Assembly (NCBI RefSeq): GCF_013912065.1
Contig: NZ_JACESA010000019.1
Span: 1 to 44,903 of the forward strand
Reading direction: 5' to 3'
Source of the DNA: Brevundimonas sp.
GTDB lineage: Bacteria; Pseudomonadota; Alphaproteobacteria; Caulobacterales; Caulobacteraceae
Length of the DNA stretch: 44,903 nucleotides
Shown: positions 9,054 through 17,811 of the stretch, one piece after another
Position numbering within the stretch: the stretch's first letter is position 1
Layout of the letters: each line of letters begins with the position of its first letter
Notes under the pieces: model-generated
Seen by the model: the letters and a program-made list of their open reading frames with translations, nothing else
What the model was told of the DNA's origin: nothing
The model's database searches: none
Program-made: the position numbers and the translations under genes

Positions 9054-9146
9054 ATCAAACTCCGGGCGAAGGCCCGGCGCCCCGCCCAGCCCTCCATGAC
9101 TTCGCAGCGAAAGCGCGAAGCCGATCACCCCTGTCCGGAGACCCGA

Positions 9147-9491
9147 ATGGCCCACCCCAAACCTCGCCGACCCAGACCCGCCCGCGGTCTGCCGCCCGCC
9201 CACAGACACACCCCCGAGGAGGCGGCGGAAATCGCGCGTCTCCGCGCCGAACTGGAGTTCAATTGCATTCGGATCGACGCCATCCTGATCGAGAAACGGG
9301 CTGAGGCGGCCGAACGCGCCCGTATCAGGGCCGAGCGCGAGGCGGAGGAGCGCGAGACCCAGGCGAAGGCGTCCGCGCCTTCCTCGACAAGCGCAACCCC
9401 GGCTGGGCGAGGTAGGGAAAGCCCCACCGTCTCCTCCCCATTTCATGGGGAGGTGGCTCGTAGCGGAGCGGAGAGACGGAGGGGCTCTTGA
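9147..9491 (+). CDS. Small basic hypothetical protein with a chimeric 3' end
   Basis: This gene is not recognised. From the ATG at 9147, with GGAGAC as ribosome binding site, it encodes 114 residues; an in-frame ATG at 9096 is possible but lies at the repeat-element border. The N-terminus is rich in Pro and Arg. Residues about 22-75 look like a charged helix with many E, A and R residues. From 9365 the frame runs through a copy of the liuC 3' end in a different frame, and then into REP palindromes. The C-terminal third is therefore probably not the original one. It may be a disrupted gene. Confidence 0.4.
   Translation: MAHPKPRRPRPARGLPPAHRHTPEEAAEIARLRAELEFNCIRIDAILIEKRAEAAERARIRAEREAEERETQAKASAPSSTSATPAGRGRESPTVSSPFHGEVARSGAERRRGS
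9365..9417 (+). repeat. 53-bp direct repeat, copy B (detached enoyl-CoA hydratase 3' end)
   Basis: It matches 8464-8516 at 51 of 53 positions. In its own frame it still reads GVRAFLDKRNPGWAR and then stop, the ending of an enoyl-CoA hydratase, with no hydratase gene before it. Confidence 0.9.
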
Positions 9492-9592
9492 AGTCCCCCG
9501 GTATTGGCGATGCGGTGAAGACCCCCTCCGTCACGGCGGTGAAGAAGCGCCGCGCCACCTCCCGCAAAGCGGGGAGGAGACAACCGTCTGCG
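9421..9592. repeat. Two palindromic REP-like elements before the udk gene
   Basis: One unit at about 9421-9485 pairs a CTCCCCATTTCATGGGGAG hairpin with flanking GTCTC/GAGAC and CCCC(A/T)CC ends. The second at about 9519-9592 starts CCCCCTCCGTCACGGC and carries the CACCTCCCGC/GCGGGGAGGAG hairpin. They resemble the unit at 22681-22834. Confidence 0.7.
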
Positions 9593-9597
9593 TCACG

Positions 9598-10245
9598 TCA
9601 GGCGTCCAGCAGCGGCAGCAGCAGCGGATGCGCCAGCACCGGCGCGGCCAGGCGCACCACGGCCTGCGGATCCTCCAGACGCACCGCCGCCGTGGCGTCG
9701 GCGACGATGAAGTCGGCGTGGGTGCGCGACGGCTCGGTCAGCCGTTCGTGGCCGGGGCGGACCGTGGCCAGATACTGGGCGACGACGGAATCGGCCGACC
9801 GGCCGCGTTCGGACTGGTCGCGCAACAGGCGGCGGATGAAGCGGATGTCGGCCGGGGTGTCGACGAAGACCCGGATGTCGAACAGGGCGGTCAGGTCCGG
9901 GGTGCACAGCACATGGGTGCCCTCGACGATCACCACCTCGGCGGCGGGAATGGGCTCGCCGCCCGGTTCGCGGCCGTGATGAATGAAGGAATAGACCGGC
10001 GCGGTCACAGGGCGTCCGGCCTTCAGCGCCGTCAGGTCGGCGATCATCAGATCATGGTCGCGCGCGGCGACATCGTCGAAGTCGAAGGTGGCGGCGTCGA
10101 AACCGGGCAGGGAGGCCGCGTCCCTGTAATAGGAGTCCTCGCGCACCAGGGCGGCCTTGCCCTTCGGCAGGGCCGAGACCAGCGCCTCCGCCAATGTGCT
10201 CTTGCCGGAGCCGGAGCCCCCCGTGATCGCGATCAATATGGCCAT
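9598..10245 (-). CDS. udk: Uridine kinase-like P-loop kinase
   Basis: The protein belongs to the uridine kinase/phosphoribulokinase P-loop family, whose members phosphorylate uridine or cytidine in nucleoside salvage. The 215-residue product has Walker A GGSGSGKST at residues 9-17, the segment VREDSYYRD and the motif VVIVEGTHVL in the middle. FDIRVFVDTPADIRFIRRLLRD matches the uridine-kinase lid region. Length is normal. It stands alone on its strand. The nucleoside substrate is inferred from the family only; a divergent kinase of another small molecule remains possible. Confidence 0.82.
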   Translation of the reverse strand: MAILIAITGGSGSGKSTLAEALVSALPKGKAALVREDSYYRDAASLPGFDAATFDFDDVAARDHDLMIADLTALKAGRPVTAPVYSFIHHGREPGGEPIPAAEVVIVEGTHVLCTPDLTALFDIRVFVDTPADIRFIRRLLRDQSERGRSADSVVAQYLATVRPGHERLTEPSRTHADFIVADATAAVRLEDPQAVVRLAAPVLAHPLLLPLLDA

Positions 10246-10411
10246 GACCGCCTTCTAGAGCGGTCAAGCTCTCGACGCCACTCCGCCCCATTCCGGACGA
10301 TCCGCCGCGCCAGGCTGACGCAGCGTTACGTTGCTTATCACTGATCACCAATGATAGCGTCCGCTCAAGCGTCACAGCCAATCAGACGCACATCAGGAAC
10401 AGGAAACGAAT

Positions 10412-12049
10412 ATGCCGGGCATGCCGATGACGGGCTTGATGCAAGACTGGCCGCTGACGGTCGACAAGATCATCGACCATGCCAAAAATTGGCACGGTGA
10501 TCGGGAGGTGGTGACGCGTTCGGTCGAGGGGCCGATCGTCCGCACCACCTATGCCCAGATCCACGATCGGGCCAAACGGGTCACCAATGCTCTGAAGTCC
10601 TGGGGCGTCAGGCCTGGCGACCGGGTCGCCACCCTGGCCTGGAACACCGATAAACATATCGAGACCTGGTACGGCGTCATGGGCATGGGGGCGGTCTGCC
10701 ACACCCTGAACCCGCGCCTGTTCCCGGAACAACTGGTCTATATCATCAACCACGCCGAGGACCGGGTCATCTTCGTCGACCTGACCTTCGTGCCTCTGCT
10801 GCAGGCCATTCTGCCGCATATTCCGAAGGTCGAGCGCGTCGTCATCATGACCGACGACGGCCATATGCCCCAGACCGACCTGCCCGGCGCCGTGGCCTAT
10901 GAAAGGGTCGTCGCCGAGAACTCGGCCGACTGCGTCTGGGGCGATTTCGACGAAACCACCGCCTGCGGCCTCTGCTACACCTCGGGCACCACGGGTAATC
11001 CCAAAGGGGTGCTGTATTCGCACCGCTCCAACTTCCTGCACACCTTCATGGCGTTGCAGTCTTCGGTCGTCGGCGGCAAGACCACGGATGTCATCCTGCC
11101 GGTCGTGCCGATGTTCCATGCCAACGCCTGGGGCATCGCCTTCGTCGGCCCGGCCTCTGGCTGCAAGCTGGTGATGCCGGGCGCCAAGATGGACGGCGAG
11201 TCGCTCTATGAGCTGCTGGAGACCGAGGGCGTCACCTTCTCCGCCGCCGTGCCCACGGTCTGGCAGGGGCTTCTGGCCCATATGAAGCAGAACGGATTGA
11301 AGCTCTCGACCGTCAACCGTGTGCTGATCGGCGGCTCTGCGGTGCCCGAAAGCCTGATTCGCGCCTTCCACGACGACTATGGGATCGAGGTTCTGCAGGG
11401 GTGGGGCATGACCGAGACCTCGCCGATCGGCACCCTGTCGAACATGACGCCCGAGACGGCCCGATTGCCGTTCGAGGAACAGCTGAAATACCGGACCAAA
11501 CAGGGCACGCCTCCGCTGGGCATCGAACTGGCGCTGAAGGACGACGCCGGCCGCGCCCTGGCGCACGACGGCGAGACCTTCGGTCATCTGATGGTCAAGG
11601 GGCCGACCGTGGCCCGCGCGTATTTCCGCGAAGAGGGATCGATCCTCGACGACGGCGGCTTCTTCGACACCGGCGACGTGGCCACGGTCGATGAACTGGG
11701 CTTCATGCAGATCACCGACCGCTCCAAGGATGTGATCAAGTCGGGCGGCGAATGGATCAGCTCGATCGAGATCGAGAATATCGCCGTCGGCCACCCCAAG
11801 GTCGAACTGGCCGCCGTCATCGGCGCCGCCCACGCCAAATGGGATGAACGCCCGGTCCTGCTGATCAAGCTGAAGCCCGGCGAGACCCTGGACAAGCAGG
11901 AGCATCTCGACTTCCTGCAGGGCAAGATCGCCAAATGGTGGATGCCGGACGACGTGGTCGCTCTGGACGAGATTCCGCTGGGCGCCACGGGCAAGATCGA
12001 CAAGAAGCTTCTGCGCGAGCGGATGAAGGACTACCGTCTGCCGGTCTGA
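10412..12049 (+). CDS. Fatty acyl-CoA synthetase (AMP-forming)
   Basis: This enzyme activates a carboxylic acid to its acyl-CoA via an acyl-adenylate, at the membrane or in the cytosol. The 545-residue product has the AMP-binding P-loop [11 protein letters not shown] at residues 189-199. It also has [10 protein letters not shown], the hinge region [12 protein letters not shown] and [17 protein letters not shown], and the C-terminal catalytic lysine in GATGKIDK. The ADHTLN-like position reads CHTLNPRLF, which groups it with medium/long-chain ligases of the AlkK/FadD3-like type. An ACAGGAAAC ribosome binding site precedes the ATG. The chain length of the substrate cannot be read from the sequence. 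Confidence 0.88.
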   Translation: MPGMPMTGLMQDWPLTVDKIIDHAKNWHGDREVVTRSVEGPIVRTTYAQIHDRAKRVTNALKSWGVRPGDRVATLAWNTDKHIETWYGVMGMGAVCHTLNPRLFPEQLVYIINHAEDRVIFVDLTFVPLLQAILPHIPKVERVVIMTDDGHMPQTDLPGAVAYERVVAENSADCVWGDFDETTACGLCYTSGTTGNPKGVLYSHRSNFLHTFMALQSSVVGGKTTDVILPVVPMFHANAWGIAFVGPASGCKLVMPGAKMDGESLYELLETEGVTFSAAVPTVWQGLLAHMKQNGLKLSTVNRVLIGGSAVPESLIRAFHDDYGIEVLQGWGMTETSPIGTLSNMTPETARLPFEEQLKYRTKQGTPPLGIELALKDDAGRALAHDGETFGHLMVKGPTVARAYFREEGSILDDGGFFDTGDVATVDELGFMQITDRSKDVIKSGGEWISSIEIENIAVGHPKVELAAVIGAAHAKWDERPVLLIKLKPGETLDKQEHLDFLQGKIAKWWMPDDVVALDEIPLGATGKIDKKLLRERMKDYRLPV

Positions 12050-12064
12050 ACCCCCGGAGCCCCG

Positions 12065-12751
12065 ATGCCGTCGACCAAACCCGTCCCCGCCCTGATCCCC
12101 TGGCTGACCGCGGTCTCGGCGGCGGCTCCGGTCCTGGTGATCGCGGCCATGGCGGCGACCCTGTTCGGCGGCGTCGATCGGGCTGTGACCTATGATCTGC
12201 TGACCTGGACCGTCGCGCGCGGCCTGGCCTGGGTCGGCCTCGCCGCCGCCCTGATCGTGACGGTCCTGGCGCTGCGGGATCTGAGCCGTCGCTGGGTCTT
12301 CGCCCTCGTCGCCCTGGTCCTGGCCGGGGCGACCCTGGGCGTCTTCCTGTTTCAGGGACAGCGGCTGGCCCAGCCGACGCCGCGCGACATCAGCACCCAT
12401 GTCGATGAGCCGCCGGCCTACACCCGCCTTGCGTCCATGCACCGTGACGCCTCGGGGGTGACCGGTCCCGAGACCTGTCCGGCGGCGCGTTCGATCCCGA
12501 CCCAGGTCCTGGCGCAACAGGCTGTCTCGGCCCTGGTGGACGCCGGCTTCCCGGTCGTTCGCGCCTCGACCTTCGAGGTAGAGGGCGTGCACGAAGGGGC
12601 CTGGTTCGGCTTCGCCTATGACGCCGTCATTCGCATCCGCCCCGGCCGCACCGACATCCGCGTCGCCGCCCGCGACTCCCGCCCCGACGGCGGCGCCACC
12701 TGCCGCCTGATGGAGAAGATCGTCACGGCGCTGGAGGCGGAAAGCCGCTAA
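12065..12751 (+). CDS. DUF1499 membrane protein
   Basis: The 228-residue protein has three predicted membrane helices in its first 100 residues (about 10-32, 48-68 and 77-97). A C-terminal globular part follows, with the DUF1499 pattern: DEPPAYTRL near the start, then FGFAYDAVIRIRP and TDIRVAARDSRPDGGATCRLMEKI. DUF1499 has no assigned biochemical function. It starts 15 nt after the acyl-CoA synthetase stop, so the two are probably co-transcribed. Its last four bases overlap the end of the convergent MBL-fold gene. Confidence 0.78.
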   Translation: MPSTKPVPALIPWLTAVSAAAPVLVIAAMAATLFGGVDRAVTYDLLTWTVARGLAWVGLAAALIVTVLALRDLSRRWVFALVALVLAGATLGVFLFQGQRLAQPTPRDISTHVDEPPAYTRLASMHRDASGVTGPETCPAARSIPTQVLAQQAVSALVDAGFPVVRASTFEVEGVHEGAWFGFAYDAVIRIRPGRTDIRVAARDSRPDGGATCRLMEKIVTALEAESR

Positions 12752-13653
12752 ACCGGACTGAACTCGGCCGCCAGGCCCGGCTGACCCGAGACCGTGGCCG
12801 CGCCGTCCTCCGCCAGCTTGACCAGATGAGCCAGCACCGACAGCGAAGCCGCCGGCCACAGCCGTCGATCCACCGCCGCATAGAGCATCGGGACCATCTC
12901 CGCCGCCGTCCGGTCCCCGGCCTCTAGCCGGGCCAGCACCTGGGCTTCCCGCTCAAGCCGGTGCTCTCGATATGCAGCCAGGAACGGCCCCGGCTCCGTC
13001 ACCGGCGCCCCGTGCGTCGGCCACAGGGTGGCGAAATCCCGTGCGATCACGACGTCCAGACTGGTCATATAATCCCGCATATTCCCGTCCGGCGGGGCCA
13101 CCACCGTCGTCGCCCAGCCCATGACGTGATCGCCGCTGAACAGGGCCTTCTCCTCCCTCAGGACGAAGGCCATGTGATTGGACGCGTGGCCCGGCGTGAA
13201 CAGCGCCTCCATCGTCCAGCCGTCGCCTTCGACGACTTCCCCGCCGGTCAGCACGACATCCGGAGCGAAAACCGCATCTTCCTCCTCGTCCAGGGCGCCC
13301 GAGGCGTGGGTCTCCCGCGCCGGCGGCCGGGCCGCCAGGATCGTCGCCCCCGTCCGCTCGGCGAAGGGGCGGGCGAGGGGAGCGTGGTCGCGATGCGTAT
13401 GGGTCACCAGCACATGGCTTACCGTCCGCCCCTCGACCGCCTCCAGCAAGGCGTCCAGATGCGCCTGATCCAGCGGTCCCGGATCGATCACCGCCACGGC
13501 CGCCCCCGCCTCTGGCCGTCCGACCACATAGGTTCCGGTCCCTGTGAAGGTGAACGGTCCCGGATTGTTCGCGATCACCCGCTGAATCAGGGGCGAGACC
13601 TGATCGAGTCGGCCATGAGCGAAGTCGAACGCCCGCACGAAGGGGATCACCAT
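12748..13653 (-). CDS. MBL-fold metallo-hydrolase
   Basis: The 301-residue protein is a metallo-beta-lactamase fold hydrolase. The metal-binding motif THTHRDH lies near residues 103-109, a further ligand in FTPGHASNH, an aspartate in LFSGDHVMGW and the last histidine in WPTHGAP. A C-terminal winged-helix segment (about residues 220-285) follows, as in the LACTB2/hydroxyacylglutathione-hydrolase-like group, some of which are RNA or thioester hydrolases. The substrate is unknown. It converges on the DUF1499 gene with a 4-bp overlap. Confidence 0.85.
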   Translation of the reverse strand: MVIPFVRAFDFAHGRLDQVSPLIQRVIANNPGPFTFTGTGTYVVGRPEAGAAVAVIDPGPLDQAHLDALLEAVEGRTVSHVLVTHTHRDHAPLARPFAERTGATILAARPPARETHASGALDEEEDAVFAPDVVLTGGEVVEGDGWTMEALFTPGHASNHMAFVLREEKALFSGDHVMGWATTVVAPPDGNMRDYMTSLDVVIARDFATLWPTHGAPVTEPGPFLAAYREHRLEREAQVLARLEAGDRTAAEMVPMLYAAVDRRLWPAASLSVLAHLVKLAEDGAATVSGQPGLAAEFSPV

Positions 13654-13719
13654 TGATCGCCCCGAAGGTGGCCTGGGGTTTGCCTTAAGGTTTCGGTAAT
13701 AACCGCCGGAGCGCCCATC

Positions 13720-13866
13720 ATGGCCCGTTCGATCGCCTTCGCTGTCTCAAATCGGCTCCAGCCTATCGCGGCGGCGGTGCTTTGTCTCATGGCGACGCAA
13801 CTGGTCACCGCCTCCTGCACCCCGGAACCGGCGCCCTATGCGAGCCGGGTGGCGATTCAGCGATAG
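13720..13866 (+). CDS. Possible 48-aa secreted peptide
   Basis: This is a short ORF with a CGGAG ribosome binding site. The predicted peptide has a hydrophobic stretch (about residues 14-28) followed by a single cysteine in TASCTPEP, resembling a short exported or lipoprotein-like product, although the lipobox is poor. I recognise no family. It sits between the MBL gene, which is divergent, and the next secreted protein gene, which is convergent with a 6-bp gap. It may be spurious. Confidence 0.35.
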   Translation: MARSIAFAVSNRLQPIAAAVLCLMATQLVTASCTPEPAPYASRVAIQR

Positions 13867-13872
13867 ACGAGA

Positions 13873-14406
13873 CTAGTGGCGCCGAACGCGGACCGCGCGG
13901 CTGTTGCCCAGCGTCATCATATAGCTTCCCAGCGACGCCCGACGCACGCGTACCGCTTCGCCTTCACGATTTCTGAAACGGACGGGCCCCGAGTCGATCT
14001 GGCGCCATTCCGAGCCGTTCGCCAGTCTGAAGACCCATTTGCCGTCGCCGGACGGATTGGCGGACGCCAGCGTAGTCTCGATCGCCTCTAGGACCGGTTC
14101 CGGCGGGATGTTCGTCCGGCCGACGAAGGGATTGACGATCTCGAAACCGAACAGCTGCCGATTCGTCTCGCGCACCTGCGCACGGTCGAGCACGACTACC
14201 TCACCCGCACGCTCGGCGGCATCCAGGGCTGACACGGCGCGATCAAAACAGGCGAGTCGGTCCGCGTCCGCCACAATTGTCCGGCAGCGGGCCACATCGC
14301 TGAGAGCGCCCGCCTGGGTGGACTCTTGAATCGTCGCAGCCTCAGCGTGTCCCGTCGGGCTCAAGGTCAGAGCCAAACAGGCCAAAAAAGTCATAATGTG
14401 ACGCAA
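13873..14406 (-). CDS. Secreted hypothetical protein with paired cysteines
   Basis: The product is 177 residues from a TTG start. I prefer TTG at 14406 because GGAG lies about 7 nt upstream and it gives the signal peptide a basic start (L/M-R-H-I). The in-frame ATG at 14394 lacks a ribosome binding site. After the signal peptide, the segment CRTIVADADRLACFDRAV has the C-x(12)-C spacing found in many alphaproteobacterial periplasmic hypotheticals, including TagO/VasI-like proteins. The C-terminal half (KWVFRLANGSEW onward) looks like a small beta domain. No type VI secretion genes are nearby. Function unknown. Confidence 0.65.
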   Translation of the reverse strand: MRHIMTFLACLALTLSPTGHAEAATIQESTQAGALSDVARCRTIVADADRLACFDRAVSALDAAERAGEVVVLDRAQVRETNRQLFGFEIVNPFVGRTNIPPEPVLEAIETTLASANPSGDGKWVFRLANGSEWRQIDSGPVRFRNREGEAVRVRRASLGSYMMTLGNSRAVRVRRH

Positions 14407-14682
14407 GTCGTTGCTCCAATTTCCGCCTAAGCTAGTCAAAAATACCCAAAACTAACGGGTAGCCTGAAGAGTCTGCATTGTTGATCCGCCGGTGTCCATG
14501 GCGTGGCTGATTTGCGACAGTCTTGCCACAATAGGGTTGCGATTATGCAATTCACGTGGCGGCGGGGTTAAAGGCGGGTCAACACTCCGGAGTTGGTTTC
14601 ACGCCGGAAACGATGGGAGACCAAAACGGAGTTTTCGTGTCCGTGGACCGAATGCGATTTGAACCTTTGGAGGGTTATCAAC

Positions 14683-17664
14683 GTGAGATCACAGAACCAG
14701 CGGAGGCGCTTGCTGGCGTCGACCATGATTGCGGGCTTCGCCGCCATCGGCATGGCGGCCCCTGCTATGGCTCAATCGACTGAGGATGAGGCCACGTCGG
14801 TTTCGGAAATCGTCGTCACGGGCTCTCGCATCCGTCAGGCGAACCTGGTGACGACAAGCCCGGTGACCCAGGTCACGTCCGAGGATGTCCGGGAAACAGG
14901 CGTCAGCCGCGTCGAAGATCTCGTCACCCAACTGCCGCAGGCTTTCGCGGCCCAGAACTCGACCGTGTCGAACGGCGCCTCGGGCACGGCCACGGTTTCG
15001 CTGCGTAACCTCGGCTCGACCCGCACCCTCGTCCTGATCGACGGCAAGCGGATGCCGTACGGCTCGCCGCTGGACGCTGCGGCCGACCTCAACCAGATCC
15101 CGGCCCAGTTGGTCGAGCGCGTCGAGGTCCTGACCGGCGGCGCCTCGGCCGTCTATGGTTCGGACGCCATCGCCGGCGTCGTCAATTTCATCATGAAGAA
15201 GGACTTCGAGGGCCTCGAGATCACGGCTCAGTACGGCCAGTATCTCCACCACAACGACTATGACGGCCCGGGCAATCTGCGTTCGGTCATCGAAGGCCGC
15301 GGCGCGACCAACCCGTCGCAGTTCCAACTGCCGGATGACGATGTCCAGACCGGATTCAGCCGTGAAATCACCGCCATCATGGGTGTGAGCTCGCCGGACG
15401 GCCGCGGCAATATCACCGCCTATGCCGGCTATCGCAAGAACAACAAGGTTCTCGGACGCGACTACGACTATGCGTCCTGCTCGCTAGGTGGCGAGAGTGC
15501 AGGCAGCTTCACCTGCGGTGGGTCGAGCACTTCCAACCCGGGGCGTTTCACCGATTTCGCGACCTTCGATTACACACTGGACGCTAGCGGCAACTTTATT
15601 CCGTTTAGCTCCGCCCGCGACGCCTACAACTTCGGCCCGCTTAACTATTACCAACGTCCCGACGAGCGCTACAATCTCGGAGCTTTCGGCCGCTATCAAG
15701 TCAATGACAAGATTGAGGCCTTCGCCCAGCTGATGTTCAATGACTATCAGTCGGTGGCTCAGATTGCGCCTTCCGGCAACTTCGGCAATACGACGACGAT
15801 CAATTGCGATAACCCGCTGCTGTCTGCGGCTCAGGCGACGGGTATCGGGTGCTCGGCTGCTGACATCGCCGCAGGTTCGGATACCGACCTCTATATTCTA
15901 CGTCGGAACGTCGAGGGCGGTGGTCGCCAGTCGCACCTGAATTACGAGTCCTATCGCGGCGTGGTCGGCATTCGGGGTGATCTCGACGACGCCTGGGGCT
16001 ATGAGGTTTCGGCCCAATATTCCAAAGTCAGACTGTCGCAGATCTACCGCAATGAATTCTCGGTCGCTCGTCTGACGCGCGCCTTGGACGTTGTCACCGA
16101 TCCCACATCGGGGGCGCCGGTCTGTTCCTCGGTCCTGGACGGCACCGACCCGAATTGCGTCCCCTACAATGTGTTCGCACCGGGAGGAATCAACCAGGCG
16201 ACGCTCGACTATCTTCAAGTTCCGCTGGTCATGACAGGCTACACAGAACAGCAGGTCGTGACGGCGTCGGTGACCGGTGATCTGACCGACAAGGGCATTG
16301 TTTCGCCTTGGGCGCAAAGCGGCCTGAAGCTGGCCTTGGGCGCGGAATACCGTCGTGACGCTCTGGATCTGACCACCGACGTCTCCTACTCGACCGGCGA
16401 CGGTGCGGGCCAGGGCGGCGCGACTATCGGCCTGGGCGGCGCCAACTCGACCTACGATCTGTTCGGCGAGTTCCAACTGCCGATCGTCGAAGGCATGCCG
16501 CTCGCCGAATCCATCACACTGGACGGCGCCTATCGCGCCTCGGACTATACGCTGGGCGGCAAGACCGACACCTGGAAACTGGGCCTCGACTACGCCCCGG
16601 TGTCGGACATCCGCTTCCGCGCCAGCTATCAGCAGGCGACGCGTGCTCCGAACGTGATCGATCTGTTCACGGCCCAAGGCTTCAACCTGTTCGACCTGGA
16701 CGATGATCCCTGCGACTTCACCGACCCGGCCGGTGATGGCACCGCCTCGTCAGGCGCCTGTATCGGCACCAACCCGTGGCAGGTGACCGCCGCACAATCG
16801 ACGAGCGGCTTCCTGACCAGCCCGGCCGGCCAGTACAACTACCTGCAGGGCGGCAGTCCCGAACTAGAGCCGGAAGACTCCGAGACCACGACCTTCGGCG
16901 TCGTGTTCACGCCCAGCTTCCTGCCGGGCTTCAACATGTCGGTCGACTATTTCAACATCGAGATCACCAATCTGATCTCGTCGATCGGCGCGGCCAATAC
17001 TCTAGACGCCTGCTACAACGCAGGCCTGCAACAGGCGTGCGACCTGGTCCAGCGGAACGCCAACGGGTCCTTGTGGTCCGGCGACGGCGTCGTCGTCGAC
17101 CTGAACACCAACATCGGCGGCCTGAAGACCTCTGGCGTCGACATCAACGCCGGTTACAACATCGACCTCGCCGATTTCGGCGCGGCGAGCTTCGGCACGC
17201 TCGGCTTCTCCTTCACTGGCACCTGGCTGGAGACACTTGAAACCGACACCGGCCTGGGCTTCGAAAACTCGGTGTTCGACTGCGCCGGCAAATACGGCAA
17301 CACCTGCGCCGCCAACGGCATCGCCGCCTCGCCCGAATGGCGTCACCGCGCCACGGTGTCGTGGGGCACTCCGTGGGACGGCGTGCACCTCGGCGCGACC
17401 TGGCGGTATGTCGGCGAAGTGGAGCTGGACTCCGGCGTCACCACTCGCTTGGACAGCACCCTGGACGCACAGCACTATCTCGACCTGAACGGGTCATGGC
17501 AGCTGCGTGACAACGTCACCCTGCGTGGCGGTGTCAATAATGTGCTCGATAACGACCCGCCGCTGTCCTATTCGGTCGGGACCACGGGCAACAACAACAC
17601 CTATCCGCAAGTCTATGATGCGATGGGCCGTTACGCATTCATCAGCGTGACCGCGAGCTTCTAA
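14683..17664 (+). CDS. TonB-dependent outer-membrane receptor (993 aa)
   Basis: This is a large outer-membrane receptor of the Caulobacter-expanded TonB-dependent type. I place the start at the GTG at 14683, which follows TTGGAGGG with 9-nt spacing and begins a basic signal peptide. The frame is open further upstream to 14593, but without signal-peptide logic. The TonB-box-like EIVVTGSRIR follows, then a plug domain with NLGSTRTLVLIDGKR and GGASAVYGSDAIAGVVNF, then a barrel ending in TASF. The barrel contains several Cys-containing loops. Its 276-bp upstream region holds no recognised gene. A terminator follows. The ligand is unknown. Confidence 0.92.
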   Translation: MRSQNQRRRLLASTMIAGFAAIGMAAPAMAQSTEDEATSVSEIVVTGSRIRQANLVTTSPVTQVTSEDVRETGVSRVEDLVTQLPQAFAAQNSTVSNGASGTATVSLRNLGSTRTLVLIDGKRMPYGSPLDAAADLNQIPAQLVERVEVLTGGASAVYGSDAIAGVVNFIMKKDFEGLEITAQYGQYLHHNDYDGPGNLRSVIEGRGATNPSQFQLPDDDVQTGFSREITAIMGVSSPDGRGNITAYAGYRKNNKVLGRDYDYASCSLGGESAGSFTCGGSSTSNPGRFTDFATFDYTLDASGNFIPFSSARDAYNFGPLNYYQRPDERYNLGAFGRYQVNDKIEAFAQLMFNDYQSVAQIAPSGNFGNTTTINCDNPLLSAAQATGIGCSAADIAAGSDTDLYILRRNVEGGGRQSHLNYESYRGVVGIRGDLDDAWGYEVSAQYSKVRLSQIYRNEFSVARLTRALDVVTDPTSGAPVCSSVLDGTDPNCVPYNVFAPGGINQATLDYLQVPLVMTGYTEQQVVTASVTGDLTDKGIVSPWAQSGLKLALGAEYRRDALDLTTDVSYSTGDGAGQGGATIGLGGANSTYDLFGEFQLPIVEGMPLAESITLDGAYRASDYTLGGKTDTWKLGLDYAPVSDIRFRASYQQATRAPNVIDLFTAQGFNLFDLDDDPCDFTDPAGDGTASSGACIGTNPWQVTAAQSTSGFLTSPAGQYNYLQGGSPELEPEDSETTTFGVVFTPSFLPGFNMSVDYFNIEITNLISSIGAANTLDACYNAGLQQACDLVQRNANGSLWSGDGVVVDLNTNIGGLKTSGVDINAGYNIDLADFGAASFGTLGFSFTGTWLETLETDTGLGFENSVFDCAGKYGNTCAANGIAASPEWRHRATVSWGTPWDGVHLGATWRYVGEVELDSGVTTRLDSTLDAQHYLDLNGSWQLRDNVTLRGGVNNVLDNDPPLSYSVGTTGNNNTYPQVYDAMGRYAFISVTASF

Positions 17665-17688
17665 GCCCGCATTCGACTGAGCTGGAAT

Positions 17689-17728
17689 GGGGCGGCGGAC
17701 CTTCGGGTTGGCCGCCCTTTTCTTTTTT
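17689..17728 (+). terminator. Rho-independent terminator after the second TonB receptor
   Basis: A GGGCGGC stem (17690-17696) pairs with GCCGCCC (17711-17717). Inside it is a GACC-TTCG-GGTT hairpin, and a TTTTCTTTTTT run (17718-17728) follows at once. It is 25 bp beyond the receptor stop. Confidence 0.9.
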
Positions 17729-17811
17729 GGCGCCGCAGAAAAACCATTCGGTCGATCAAGCGTTACGTGCACTCAAGATCGGGCCGGGGGGCTCAAGACC
17801 ACAGGATGCCA

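Larger units (their letters stand above)
8518..9096 (+). repeat. 579-bp dispersed repeat element, copy 1
   Basis: This segment recurs in inverted orientation at 28026-28602 (577 bp). Hand alignment gives about nine differences, two of them single-base indels, so about 98% identity. Its parts in order are a palindromic REP unit (8524-8654), about 100 bp of C-rich DNA, a TATAAT hexamer (8759-8764), an 85-codon ORF (8796-9053) and a CCGGGC-GAAG-GCCCGG hairpin (9062-9077). Several strong hairpins lie inside, around 8851-8887, 8890-8907 and 8915-8943. No transposase is encoded and no short target duplication is seen at its exact ends. Confidence 0.92.

Noticed and set aside
8765-9080. Hairpin-rich element considered as tmRNA, RNase P RNA, 4.5S or 6S RNA
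   Set aside because: None of the expected marks is present: no proteolysis-tag ORF of the AANDNFAEEF type, no GAGGAAAGTCC motif, no SRP GGAA-loop context. The T-loop-like stretch at 8920-8935 lacks the usual conserved adenosine.
10382-12859. 825-codon minus-strand frame opposite the acyl-CoA synthetase
   Set aside because: It spans several clear genes on the other strand and has no domain or ribosome binding site.
13873-14406. Type VI secretion accessory protein (TagO/VasI)
   Set aside because: Only the cysteine pattern is similar, and no other type VI gene is in the window.
14593-14682. 30-codon N-terminal extension of the second TonB receptor
   Set aside because: It would place charged residues before the signal peptide, while the GTG at 14683 has a good ribosome binding site and gives a normal leader.
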